Shown here: one piece after another, positions 15,688 to 23,627 of the stretch
Layout: each line of letters begins with the position of its first letter
How positions within the stretch are numbered: the first letter of the stretch is position 1
Assembly: GCA_000818945.1 (NCBI GenBank)
Contig: KN805378.1
Coordinates: forward strand, 457,488-521,487
From: Schizochytrium sp. CCTCC M209059
Lineage: Eukaryota; Sar; Bigyra; Thraustochytrida; Thraustochytriidae
Direction: 5' to 3'
DNA: 64,000 nt
The notes under the pieces: generated by a model
The model's input: only the letters and a program-made list of their open reading frames with translations
What the model was told of the DNA's origin: nothing
Database searches by the model: none
Position numbers and translations under genes: made by a program

Positions 15688-17079
15688 TCAGTAGCGGCGA
15701 CGCTTGTGACCGCCTCGGCCGCCTCGGCCGCCCCGGCCGCCCCGGCCACCACGACGACCGCTGTTACTACGCGCTGCCTGACGTGCAGCCTCGACCTGTT
15801 TCCAGTGTTCCTTGGCCTCCTCCTCGGAGAGAACGGCCACAGAAGTTGGCTTTTTGCCACCGTAGGCCTCGGCCTCGCCGTTTTGCAGACGTTCGAGGAC
15901 CTGGTCCAAAATGCCTTCTGCCTTAACCTCGACAGTGGCTTCTTCCTCGCCACGGCTGTAGTTAATCCACAATTGGCGGTCACCAGTCAAATCGCCCAGA
16001 GCCAGGGCCTTGATGTTGTCCCGATCGACGCCCTCGCCCAAACCCTTGATGCGAATAATGGGACCATGGCTCACGGTCTCCGAGCTCTTGTCACGGTTTG
16101 CGTCGTCACCCTTTTCGTTACCGCCGTCGTTCTCACGCTGGCGCTTGGGGTTACGAAGACGCGCCTCCTCGTCGGCAATCCATTCATGCAGGCGCATCAC
16201 CGTCTTGAGCGGTTGTCCATCAATCTTGAAGAGCTCGTCCTTGCGCGCGACGGCATCCGCAGCGACATCTGCGTTCGCCACCTCTACAAGAGCGGATCCA
16301 ATGAACTTGCCTCGCCTACCGTGCAAACGGCGCATTTGCAAAAAGACGACATTCTCCTCGCCAAGGGCCTTCTTAAAAACCGCGAGGCAATCGTCGATCT
16401 TGTACGTTTGGGGAAAACCGTCCGCGAAAAGGCTACGACGACGTACCGCTTCAGTCTCAACAGGATCCGAAACTTCCGGACACCACTCCTTTACACGCTG
16501 GACCATTTCACCATCGTCGCTCACCAGGAGATGAGCGCTTGATTCGAGGGCCTCTCCGAGGATCTTAGGATCCTCCGTGATGGCTTTGATACGATTAAAT
16601 TTCGTGAACTCGCTCAGTTTGACCCAGCCATACCTTTGGGGCGCAAGAAGCTTGCGCATGTACTCATCCCGACGGAGGTTCGCGTTGCTAAAGTAGAATT
16701 CCATTTGTTTACGAAGCTCGGCCTTCGCCTCGTCACTAAGAGGCTCTGTCTTGGTCGTCTCTTCGGCTTTCACAGTTTCTTCATTTTTGACATCTTTCGA
16801 CGGGTCAGCTTCTGTCTTTGTGTTTGCTGCATCCACCGGTGCTGGTTCTGTCACGGCTTTCTTCTCAACGCTCTCCGTGGTGGTCGCCTCGGTCTTGACA
16901 GCAGCGTCCGGCGCAGTCTTGTCGGCGTCTGCCTCCTCTTTCGTTTCGCTGGCGGGCGCGATTTCGGCCTTGACTTCCTCCTGCGCCGTTTGTTCTTCCT
17001 TGACCTGTTCCTCCTGGATAGGAGCGTCGGTCGTGCCGGCTTCGGTGACGCCTGCGGCAGCGGTCTCCTCGGTCGTCAT
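15688..17079 (-). CDS. SSB: La-related RNA-binding protein (genuine La)
   Basis: A 463-residue protein from the ATG at 17079. Residues 1-113 are an acidic Glu/Lys/Thr-rich leader not typical of animal La. The La motif (about 115-198) contains 'QMEFYFSNANLRRDEYMRK'; the residues that hold the RNA 3' UUU-OH end are kept or conservatively changed (Q125, F128 for Tyr, Y129, D138, Y140 for Phe). RRM1 spans about 214-300. The C-terminal RRM, about 338-430, has 'PIIRIKGLG' and 'DRQLWINYSRG', the La xRRM pattern. The tail is an RGG-type run (441-457) followed by basic 'HKRRRY', probably a nuclear signal or RNA contact. La protects new RNA polymerase III transcripts and aids tRNA maturation. The gene is divergent from the splicing factor SF3B6 over 442 bp. 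Confidence 0.92.
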   Translation of the reverse strand: MTTEETAAAGVTEAGTTDAPIQEEQVKEEQTAQEEVKAEIAPASETKEEADADKTAPDAAVKTEATTTESVEKKAVTEPAPVDAANTKTEADPSKDVKNEETVKAEETTKTEPLSDEAKAELRKQMEFYFSNANLRRDEYMRKLLAPQRYGWVKLSEFTKFNRIKAITEDPKILGEALESSAHLLVSDDGEMVQRVKEWCPEVSDPVETEAVRRRSLFADGFPQTYKIDDCLAVFKKALGEENVVFLQMRRLHGRRGKFIGSALVEVANADVAADAVARKDELFKIDGQPLKTVMRLHEWIADEEARLRNPKRQRENDGGNEKGDDANRDKSSETVSHGPIIRIKGLGEGVDRDNIKALALGDLTGDRQLWINYSRGEEEATVEVKAEGILDQVLERLQNGEAEAYGGKKPTSVAVLSEEEAKEHWKQVEAARQAARSNSGRRGGRGGRGGRGGRGGHKRRRY

Positions 17080-17521
17080 GGTGTCGCGGTTCTGCTCGTG
17101 CTGCGGCTACTTTTGCTTTTGCTTTGCCTGCAGACAACTCTATCGACGAAGCCTGCGGCGATCACCGAGTTCCTCCACGGTCCCGCTCCAGTCTACGCTC
17201 GTGGCGCTGCCTCCTCGCGAGCTCCGTTCCGGGACTGGGCGCGGAGCAGTCGGTGGTCACCAAGTAGCTAGCTAGCTAGCTATAGCCGTCAATTACGCGG
17301 TCGATTGATGGATTGATCGGTGGTCGCGAATGTTTACATCCATAACGGGGTCATAATAAATTGGGACCTTTATGAGCGTAAAAGGTTTCCCTCTTTCTTG
17401 CCCTTGCAGTGCTCGAACGTACGCGTTGGGTCTCGCGTGGAAAGGTTCGCGCGCGCGGGCGAGCGTGCGTGTGCGTGTGCGTGCGTGCGCACGGTACCGT
17501 GCCTAAGCTTGCGTGTGTTCG
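17080..17521. promoter_or_regulatory. Divergent region between La and SF3B6
   Basis: 442 bp between opposing start codons of two RNA-processing genes. It includes an alternating TAGC run (17267-17283) and a GTGC-rich stretch just upstream of SF3B6. No TATA box was seen. Confidence 0.4.
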
Positions 17522-17926
17522 ATGAGTGCGTCGGTGGTCTCGTCTGTGGCTCGGTCGCGTGCGACGCGACTTCCGCCAGAGGTGAGCAGAATCCTCTATG
17601 TAAAAAACTTGCCTTTCCAGGTCACCGGCGATGAGCTCTACGAGATTTTCGGTGATTACGGTGCGATCCGTCAAATTCGCATTGGAAACAACAAACGCAC
17701 GAGAGGCACTGCTTTTGTTGTGTATGAGGATATCTTTGACGCCAAGAAGGCCGTCGAGAAAATGACGGGCTTTAAGGTCGGGGAGCGCTACCTGGTAGTT
17801 CTTTACTATCGTCCCCCGCGATCGTCGGCGGGCGAAGGGAAGTCGGCCAATGGCGATGTCGGGCAAGGTGAAGGAGCTGAGGATCGTGTCAAGGAGCTCA
17901 AACGCAAGCATCGGATCGCCTTTTGA
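17522..17926 (+). CDS. SF3B6: SF3b 14 kDa subunit (p14), branch-site-associated splicing factor
   Basis: A 134-residue protein; the ATG at 17522 is preferred over an in-frame GTG 9 bases earlier. After a short Ser/Arg leader comes 'RLPPEVSRILYVKNLPF', nearly identical to animal p14, then one RRM with RNP2 'ILYVKNL' and RNP1 'RGTAFVVY', and 'YEDIFDAKKAVEKMTGF'. 'YLVVLYY' closes the domain. The protein belongs to the U2 snRNP SF3b complex, binds SF3B1 and lies near the branch adenosine. The C-terminal tail ('DRVKELKRKHRIAF') is shorter and more basic than usual. Its presence agrees with the introns seen elsewhere in the window. Confidence 0.95.
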   Translation: MSASVVSSVARSRATRLPPEVSRILYVKNLPFQVTGDELYEIFGDYGAIRQIRIGNNKRTRGTAFVVYEDIFDAKKAVEKMTGFKVGERYLVVLYYRPPRSSAGEGKSANGDVGQGEGAEDRVKELKRKHRIAF

Positions 17927-18392
17927 TCCAAGAAGAGAGAGTACTCAAATCTGCACCTGCACCTGTTTTTTTCTCGTGATCCCCTTGGAAAAGCCATCCG
18001 TCTGTCTCTCTCGGTGCTGTCTAGCTTTCAAATGACGAACTCGATCAAGTGAAGAATCTACGTTCAAATTGATTTCTCACAAAAAATCAAGTAGGGAAAA
18101 GAAGATGCGTCTGATGACCTCGAACGAGATTGCTCGCTGCCTGCGGCATTTTGAGAGTGTAATGGATCTGTTGTATCAATCAGCGTCAAGATCAGGCTGT
18201 TTCAGAGTCGATCATGTAGATCATAGCGATTCAATGTCGATATTATCTTCACCGTCGATGCGCGCGCATGCACGCAGGCACGCACGAATGAATGCACCGG
18301 GGTCCCGTCTCGTGTACTATAAACTTCGAACGTGGACAGACATTGATAATAATTTGTTTATGCTTTGGATACACTCTCTATATGACATTCCC
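17927..18392. other. Intergenic region between convergent SF3B6 and TFB5 genes
   Basis: 466 bp, AT-richer than the genes. No gene or repeat of note was seen; it should contain both 3' UTRs. Confidence 0.5.
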
Positions 18393-18653
18393 TCATCGCT
18401 TTGCTTTGTTTGGCTTTGCTGAATCCTTGCTGTTGTTTCCGCGGTCAAGCTCGTATGCATTTCTGTCGCTAAATTCGTCAATCTTGGCGAGGATCTGATC
18501 GACGTAGGCGCTATCTACAAAGAGATGAGTCTCATCAAGCTTTTGATACACAAAGGACTTTCCCAAAGAGCCCTCGTTCTCCAAGAACAAGACGTACTGC
18601 AGTGTCGCGGCGTCACTGCACGTGAGGAGCGAGCCAGCGACGGCGTTGACCAT
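18393..18653 (-). CDS. GTF2H5: TFIIH subunit p8/TTDA (TFB5)
   Basis: An 86-residue protein from the ATG at 18653. 'MVNAVAGSLLTCSDAATLQY' followed by 'GKSFVYQKLDETHLFVD' matches the TFB5 family, in which a roughly 70-residue alpha/beta domain stabilises TFIIH through XPB/p52 during nucleotide-excision repair. The C-terminal extension is charged and Asn/Lys-rich. The frame is open further upstream only because the adjacent microsatellite has no stop when read as Leu-Ala-Cys-Leu; the family start fixes the true N-terminus. The start codon is only 11 bp from an 86-bp repeat, so the repeat is almost certainly transcribed or sits in the core promoter. Confidence 0.93.
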   Translation of the reverse strand: MVNAVAGSLLTCSDAATLQYVLFLENEGSLGKSFVYQKLDETHLFVDSAYVDQILAKIDEFSDRNAYELDRGNNSKDSAKPNKAKR

Positions 18654-18663
18654 GGTCTCGCAC

Positions 18664-18664
<1 letters not shown>

Positions 18665-18750
<86 letters not shown>
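18665..18750. repeat. (AAGC)21 microsatellite adjacent to the TFB5 start codon
   Basis: 86 bp of uninterrupted AAGC on the plus strand (GCTT on the gene strand), ending 11 bp before the TFB5 ATG. It is the longest perfect tetranucleotide run of this motif in the window. Confidence 0.95.
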
Positions 18751-18751
<1 letters not shown>

Positions 18752-19178
18752 CCAACCTCACTCTCTCTCCTTCTTGCGAACGAAAGTCGGCGCGCAGAGT
18801 GCTGTGCGACCGGTCGAACGACTGGCAGGCTGGCTGGCTGGCTGGCTGGCTGGTCAGGCGCGCCACCTGCTCCCTTTGCTCTGTTGCGCGCGCGTCGCGC
18901 CCGGTTTCCTGATTTGCCGCTGTCCTGAAGAGCGACAGCGGCGATTGTATTTAATGCCCATAAATGTACTTAAAAATAGGCTCGTCGTTGTGAAGAAAGT
19001 ATGGGCGCCCACGCAATGACGAAAGCATCGTGGAGGCTGACACGATACGACTGTCCATCAAGCGAGCGAGAAAAAATGTAGACCGCTCGACAAAAGCACT
19101 CGATGTTCAAGTCTAAATCGTTCCACTAAATTGAATTGGAGCACGAAAAGAGAGTTTACTACACGAACAAAAATTACG

Positions 19179-19184
19179 TTTATT
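19179..19184 (-). terminator. Candidate poly(A) signal for the 118-residue membrane protein gene
   Basis: AATAAA on the minus strand, 51 bp past the stop at 19235, in AT-rich DNA. Confidence 0.45.
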
Positions 19185-19234
19185 TATAAATTTTCTTGAG
19201 AATCGATCAAGACAAACCCAGCAAACTCTCTGAC

Positions 19235-19591
19235 TCAGGGCACAGCGCGTGCAAGGTTTGCATGCTGCGTGGGTTCCTGTTCAATCTGTTCCTTAATGCG
19301 ATCGGTCTGCTTGTTGGACTCGAGGACAACTTGAGGTGGGAGACCACCACGCTGGCGGACCGCCTCGGGCACCTTGTATTCCTTGGTACCGTCCGCATGT
19401 TCGATAACGTCCCACTTTTGGTTCGCCTTGCTTGTGGCCCAGTCCATAATAAAGTAGCCCCCCACGAGCGGGATGCTCATGTAGAAAAGAGTCATTCCAA
19501 TCTGCCCTCTTCTCGAAAGAGGAATCCGCGTCTCGTGAATCTTCTTCTTCAGCGCTTCATGCCTCCTCGAGAGCTCGCGGAGTTGTTCCAT
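19235..19591 (-). CDS. Small single-pass membrane protein, family not recognised
   Basis: A 118-residue ORF with an ATG at 19591. Residues 1-28 are basic and helical; one hydrophobic segment follows ('GMTLFYMSIPLVGGYFIMDW', about 32-51); the C-terminal half is soluble and charged with 'KWDVIEHADGTKEYKVPEAV'. The arrangement, a short basic N-terminus and one helix, resembles small mitochondrial inner-membrane assembly factors, but no specific family was recognised. It has a minus-strand AATAAA after the stop and a divergent GT41-like neighbour 601 bp upstream, which together support a real gene. Confidence 0.6.
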   Translation of the reverse strand: MEQLRELSRRHEALKKKIHETRIPLSRRGQIGMTLFYMSIPLVGGYFIMDWATSKANQKWDVIEHADGTKEYKVPEAVRQRGGLPPQVVLESNKQTDRIKEQIEQEPTQHANLARAVP

Positions 19592-20192
19592 CCTCTCGTG
19601 GCGACGGCACCGCCGAGCCGACTGCGCTTCGCTTCACTCTCGCGCTCTCCCCGCGTCTTCGGGCTTTCCCCGCCTCGCTCGCTCCCTCGCTTCTTCGGCC
19701 TCACGTGGCGTGGCGCGGCGTGGCGTCGCGCCCGGTGGCCTCGCGTGGCGCGGGACGGTCGTCCTCGCCGACGCAGACGCGGCCTACCTGGTCCGCAAGA
19801 GGTGCCTCGCGCGCGCGCTCTCGTTGCGCGTCTGCCACCCAAGCCGCGCCAAGCACGCCGAGCTCGCCGGGCAGTGCGCCATGCGCAGCAAGAGTGCAAA
19901 GGTCTACTATGGTCGTTCTCACGCGCGGGGTGTGCGCGCAGGGACCCCTCCTTTTTTTGAGAACAGACGTTGGGACGCGCCGGCGGCAGAACTTCTTGTT
20001 GTTGCAGCGAAGCGAAGCAAAGCAAACGACGATCGCGGAGGCCGCGCGCGGCAGCGGAGACGGGAGCACCCAGCGCGCGAACGCGAGGCGAGGAGGCGCC
20101 GCTCTTGTCCGGCGCAGATTCTCTGGCGAGAGGAGAGAGCTTGCGGGAGGGGCAAGCGACGAGCGGCGAGCTCGAAAAGCCAACGGCTGACG
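19592..20192. promoter_or_regulatory. Divergent region between the small membrane protein and GT41-like genes
   Basis: 601 bp of GC-rich DNA between start codons. The GT41 frame is open across much of it, but the predicted extension is Arg/Ala low-complexity sequence without homology, so it was treated as upstream DNA. Confidence 0.4.
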
Positions 20193-23100
20193 ATGACCTT
20201 GAAAGCTGCGAGACGCGCAACGGCGCGAGTTGGTGCAGTCGTGTTCTTGGTCACGTTGCTTGCATGCTGCGTACCGTTTTGCCAGGGCGAGAATGACCTA
20301 AAGGAGTCTACTGTACAATCGGACAGCACAAACTCGTTTGTGTGGAAGCGTCGTGAGATATGGTATGTGCTCGTACAAGGAACCAACTCTACAGAGGGCA
20401 ATGAAGACGCGCAAGGGCTCGAGAATGCCAGAAGCACGCTCGAGACGACAATCAACAAGGTCTGCGAACAGCATGAGCTCGATGAAGAACGGTGCAAGAG
20501 CGTCCAGCTGCAACTCGAGCAAGGTGCAGCTCAATCTTCTCTGCAGGAGGAGCGCTTTGTCCCAGTCGAAATCGACCAAGTGATCACGGCAGCAATGTCG
20601 CTGCGAGGCCCCGATGGAGATGTAGAGACGGTGGAACTTGTGCTTGGGATTGATGAAGAACCTGTGCAAATGACTCAAGGTTTTTGCGAAAAACATGAGA
20701 TTTCTCTAGAAAGCTGCCAGTCCTTGGCGAACCAAACCATCGAGGCGTGGACAGCACTCCGACAGAGTGCACTCGCAGGTCTCCAGCGCCGCTACGAGAC
20801 AGGTTTGGGTGCGATGACACGCCTCGAGGACGGCTCGGGCACGTGGAAAGACGTGGTAATGGTGAACCACCATATTACTTCTTTGCTCGAGGCGAATCGT
20901 CAGCACTGGCAAGCGTGGTACATTTTGGGATCGTTGTACAGTTTGGCAGCGGGAAATCGCGGCGTTGCAGGGGCACTTGCGATGACGAATTCCACCCATT
21001 TGCTGGAGAGCGCAGTGGCATGCTTTGAAGAAAGTCTCAGAGTCCTTGGCTCTTCGACATCGTTGGGTCTTGAGCAAGCGCGTCTGTTGACGCTGAGCGG
21101 GACCGCGCTTTTGCACCTTGACCGAGCGTCAATCGCGCGCGAGCGGCTCGAGCTCGTTGTAAGCACATGCAAAACGCAGCTGGACGCTGCGGAAGAAGGA
21201 CTGCCCGAAGATTGGCAGCGAATCTGGCGCGAGGCGTTTGTGACACTTTTGACTCTGGAAGCCAATTTGGGCGTGACAGAAAAGGTCCGGACTCTCATTT
21301 CTGGCGCCTACTTTCCGTTGGGACTACGCGCCTCCGAGATTCACGCATATCAAATGTTCGGTGCAACATCGTTTCCCTTTGTGCTAGAGTCCGAGGACGC
21401 CGCGCGTCGGACTCATGCGTCCGCGCTGCAAGAGCTTGATCGTCTCCTGACTGCGGTGGAATCAGATCCTGCACGCGTTGGCCCCTTGCATCCTTACATC
21501 GGATTCTATTCAGTGTACGCTGGCGATGTGAGTGCGCCGAGCCAAGTGCGCGATTTACGGGCCAAGTTGGGCGCTCTGCATCGCGCGTCGACGCCGTCGC
21601 TGACGTTCGAGTCACGGCGCCGCAAATCGTCGAGAAGAAGCGCCGACGAAGGAGGCAAGTTGCGCGTGGGATTCATTTCAAGTTTTTTTTACGATCATTC
21701 GGTGGGCAAGCTTTTGTGCGGCACGATCGAAGCCCTCGTGGAGTCGGGTCGTTTCGAGATTGTCGTAGTGCAAGTTGGCAACGGAGAGCTTGCGCGCGAG
21801 CGGCCTGGCGACTGCCGCGCAATGTGGGACCGCATCGAGATGACGGCTGATGCCACGGGTGCACAACTGGATGTAGACCTGACGGCAAAGGGCGTAAAGG
21901 CTGCGATGCAAGGGCTCGATGAGCTCGACTTGGATGTGGCCATCTTTGGCGAGGTTGGGCTCACCGCGGCGACATACTTTTTGTCATTTGGGCGTATTGC
22001 CCCGGTGCAAGCCGCATTCTGGGGCCATCCGTTGACGGCTGGCGTGGGTTCGACCCTCGACTTTGTGATCACGTCGAACAGGTTTTTTGCTTCAGAGGCG
22101 GTATCCGTGCCCGTGACGCGTGTGGATGCTGGCGCTGGCGGCTACGTCCAGCTGTGTCCTCGTGAGACGCATCTTTGGTCGAACGTGAGCTGGGCGCCTT
22201 TTGCGGAAAAGGTTATTTGCACCGAGACGTTGGGGACCAAGTTTGCGAGACCGGAAAAAGTGCAGGAGGCGGACCTCGAGGAGGCTCGCGAGATACTTGG
22301 TAAAGGTCTCAAAGATGCGGGTTGGTCTGCAACTCTTGAGGCGACCCGGCTGTACTATCTGCCACACAAGCTCATGAAGCTGCACCCTCGCATGGACGGG
22401 CATTTGCGCGCGATCCTGGACCAGGATCCATCTGGCGTGCTGGTGTTTTCTTCGGGTGAGGCCCCTGGATCGCGGGCGTTCTCTGTGTTTGTGCAAGGAC
22501 GTCGAACGTTGGCGGCGAGATTGGGTGTAGATGTCTCGCGTCTCGTGTGGCTTCCTGCGCTTCCTAAGCGCGTGTTTCTGGCCATAGGTTTGCTGTCAAG
22601 CGCGGTGCTGGAGTCGTTTGGCTCTTTTGGGAGCGGTGTGACGGCGTTTGAGTTTTCTGCACTTGGCGTGCCGATGGTTTGCATGCCAAGCGGGCAGCTC
22701 GTTGGGCCGAATGCCTTTGGCCTGTACCGTGAGGTGATTGCTGGCGTCCCAGACGGCGCGGAACGTGCTCGCGTGGCGGAATCGCTCGGGGCCTTGGCGT
22801 GCACTGCCCCAGAGGCTTCTTCCTATTCAAGTGAGTCGTTATCTTCGTGCTTTGAAGAGACCGCGTTGCGTTTGGCGCAGGATGCAGAATTCTACGAGCG
22901 GGCTTCGAGCGCGCTACGAGATCATGCGAACGTACTTTACGACGACGCCAATGCCGTGGCCGAGTGGAGCGTCATGCTCCAGTACCTTGGATCGCTTTCG
23001 CAGAGATCTCATCGCGCTGAAGGCGAGATGGACGAGGTTCCTCGTGAGGACGAGAGCATTTCCTCGATTCTAGGGCCCGCGCCTCAGCCCAAAGAGCCGG

Positions 23101-23204
23101 AGGACGAGGATGCTAGACGCTCTGCAACGAGCTCGCGGGAGGCCGCATTTTCACCGCACGTGGCGCAGTTCAAGGATACCTTTCGCGGCGGCGCAATCTA
23201 TTAG
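20193..23204 (+). CDS. GT41 / SPINDLY-OGT-like glycosyltransferase with N-terminal signal sequence
   Basis: 1003 residues from the ATG at 20193, chosen because it begins a textbook signal: basic 'MTLKAARRATAR', then the hydrophobic stretch 'VGAVVFLVTLLACCVPFC'. An upstream in-frame extension has no homology. Residues about 40-450 look alpha-helical, with one or two weak TPR-like pairs. The C-terminal half matches the GT41 catalytic region: 'LRVGFISSFFYDHSVG' (near 490), 'VQAAFWGHPLTAGVGSTLDF' (near 607), 'LVWLPALPK' (near 785) and 'GVTAFEFSALGVPMVCMPSG' (near 815). GT41 enzymes add GlcNAc or fucose to Ser/Thr, normally in cytosol and nucleus. A signal peptide or anchor would put this one in the secretory pathway. 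In the nucleotide-binding loop, where OGT has His-Thr-Thr, this protein has Gly-Val-Thr. The tail after about 950 is acidic and Ser-rich. Substrate is unknown. Confidence 0.74.
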   Translation: MTLKAARRATARVGAVVFLVTLLACCVPFCQGENDLKESTVQSDSTNSFVWKRREIWYVLVQGTNSTEGNEDAQGLENARSTLETTINKVCEQHELDEERCKSVQLQLEQGAAQSSLQEERFVPVEIDQVITAAMSLRGPDGDVETVELVLGIDEEPVQMTQGFCEKHEISLESCQSLANQTIEAWTALRQSALAGLQRRYETGLGAMTRLEDGSGTWKDVVMVNHHITSLLEANRQHWQAWYILGSLYSLAAGNRGVAGALAMTNSTHLLESAVACFEESLRVLGSSTSLGLEQARLLTLSGTALLHLDRASIARERLELVVSTCKTQLDAAEEGLPEDWQRIWREAFVTLLTLEANLGVTEKVRTLISGAYFPLGLRASEIHAYQMFGATSFPFVLESEDAARRTHASALQELDRLLTAVESDPARVGPLHPYIGFYSVYAGDVSAPSQVRDLRAKLGALHRASTPSLTFESRRRKSSRRSADEGGKLRVGFISSFFYDHSVGKLLCGTIEALVESGRFEIVVVQVGNGELARERPGDCRAMWDRIEMTADATGAQLDVDLTAKGVKAAMQGLDELDLDVAIFGEVGLTAATYFLSFGRIAPVQAAFWGHPLTAGVGSTLDFVITSNRFFASEAVSVPVTRVDAGAGGYVQLCPRETHLWSNVSWAPFAEKVICTETLGTKFARPEKVQEADLEEAREILGKGLKDAGWSATLEATRLYYLPHKLMKLHPRMDGHLRAILDQDPSGVLVFSSGEAPGSRAFSVFVQGRRTLAARLGVDVSRLVWLPALPKRVFLAIGLLSSAVLESFGSFGSGVTAFEFSALGVPMVCMPSGQLVGPNAFGLYREVIAGVPDGAERARVAESLGALACTAPEASSYSSESLSSCFEETALRLAQDAEFYERASSALRDHANVLYDDANAVAEWSVMLQYLGSLSQRSHRAEGEMDEVPREDESISSILGPAPQPKEPEDEDARRSATSSREAAFSPHVAQFKDTFRGGAIY

Positions 23205-23244
23205 TTAAAATTAATCTGGATCTGAGTTCTTTTGAACATCACGG

Positions 23245-23316
23245 CTATAGCCCAATCAATACTAGTACTGACTGCCACGATTCGTTGATCGATTGATTGA
23301 TTGATTGATTGATCGG

Positions 23317-23349
<33 letters not shown>

Positions 23350-23380
23350 CGGTTGATTGGTTGATTGATTGGTTGATTGG

Positions 23381-23426
<46 letters not shown>

Positions 23427-23627
23427 AATCTTTATCAGCCCGCGCATGCGTCAAACATGATGACTCATCTTTCGCAGTGCAGCGACGGCGAGATCTATTT
23501 GGTTCGAGCCCAAGTGCTCTTGACCGTCTGGCTGTTGCGACTATAGCCCAATCAATGCTGGCCAAGACAATTGATTGATCTCACTCAGCCCGCGCATGCG
23601 TCAAGCATGATGACTCATCTTTCGCAG
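23245..23627. repeat. Imperfect duplication flanking a GATT microsatellite
   Basis: Copy 1 (23245-23477) and copy 2 (23541-23627) both start 'CTATAGCCCAATCAAT' and end with a 42-bp block (23436-23477 and 23586-23627) that differs at one base. Copy 1 has an internal 144-bp GATT tract where copy 2 has only two GATT units. Confidence 0.85.
23284..23427. repeat. GATT/ATTG tetranucleotide microsatellite
   Basis: About 36 units with occasional GGTT and GATC interruptions, lying inside copy 1 of the flanking duplication. Confidence 0.95.

Larger units (their letters stand above)
18654..19234. other. 5' region of TFB5 and 3' region of the downstream small gene
   Basis: 581 bp. It starts with the AAGC microsatellite (18665-18750), then a GGCT run (18827-18853), and ends AT-rich with TTTATT at 19179-19184, which reads AATAAA on the minus strand for the next gene. 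Confidence 0.5.

Noticed and set aside
18515..18866. Extended TFB5 frame through the GCTT repeat (Leu-Ala-Cys-Leu)n
   Set aside because: The family's conserved start 'MVNA' lies after the repeat; the repeat is stop-free in this frame by composition.
23490..23530. B-box-like 'GGTTCGAGCCC'
   Set aside because: No A box at the expected distance; probably chance.
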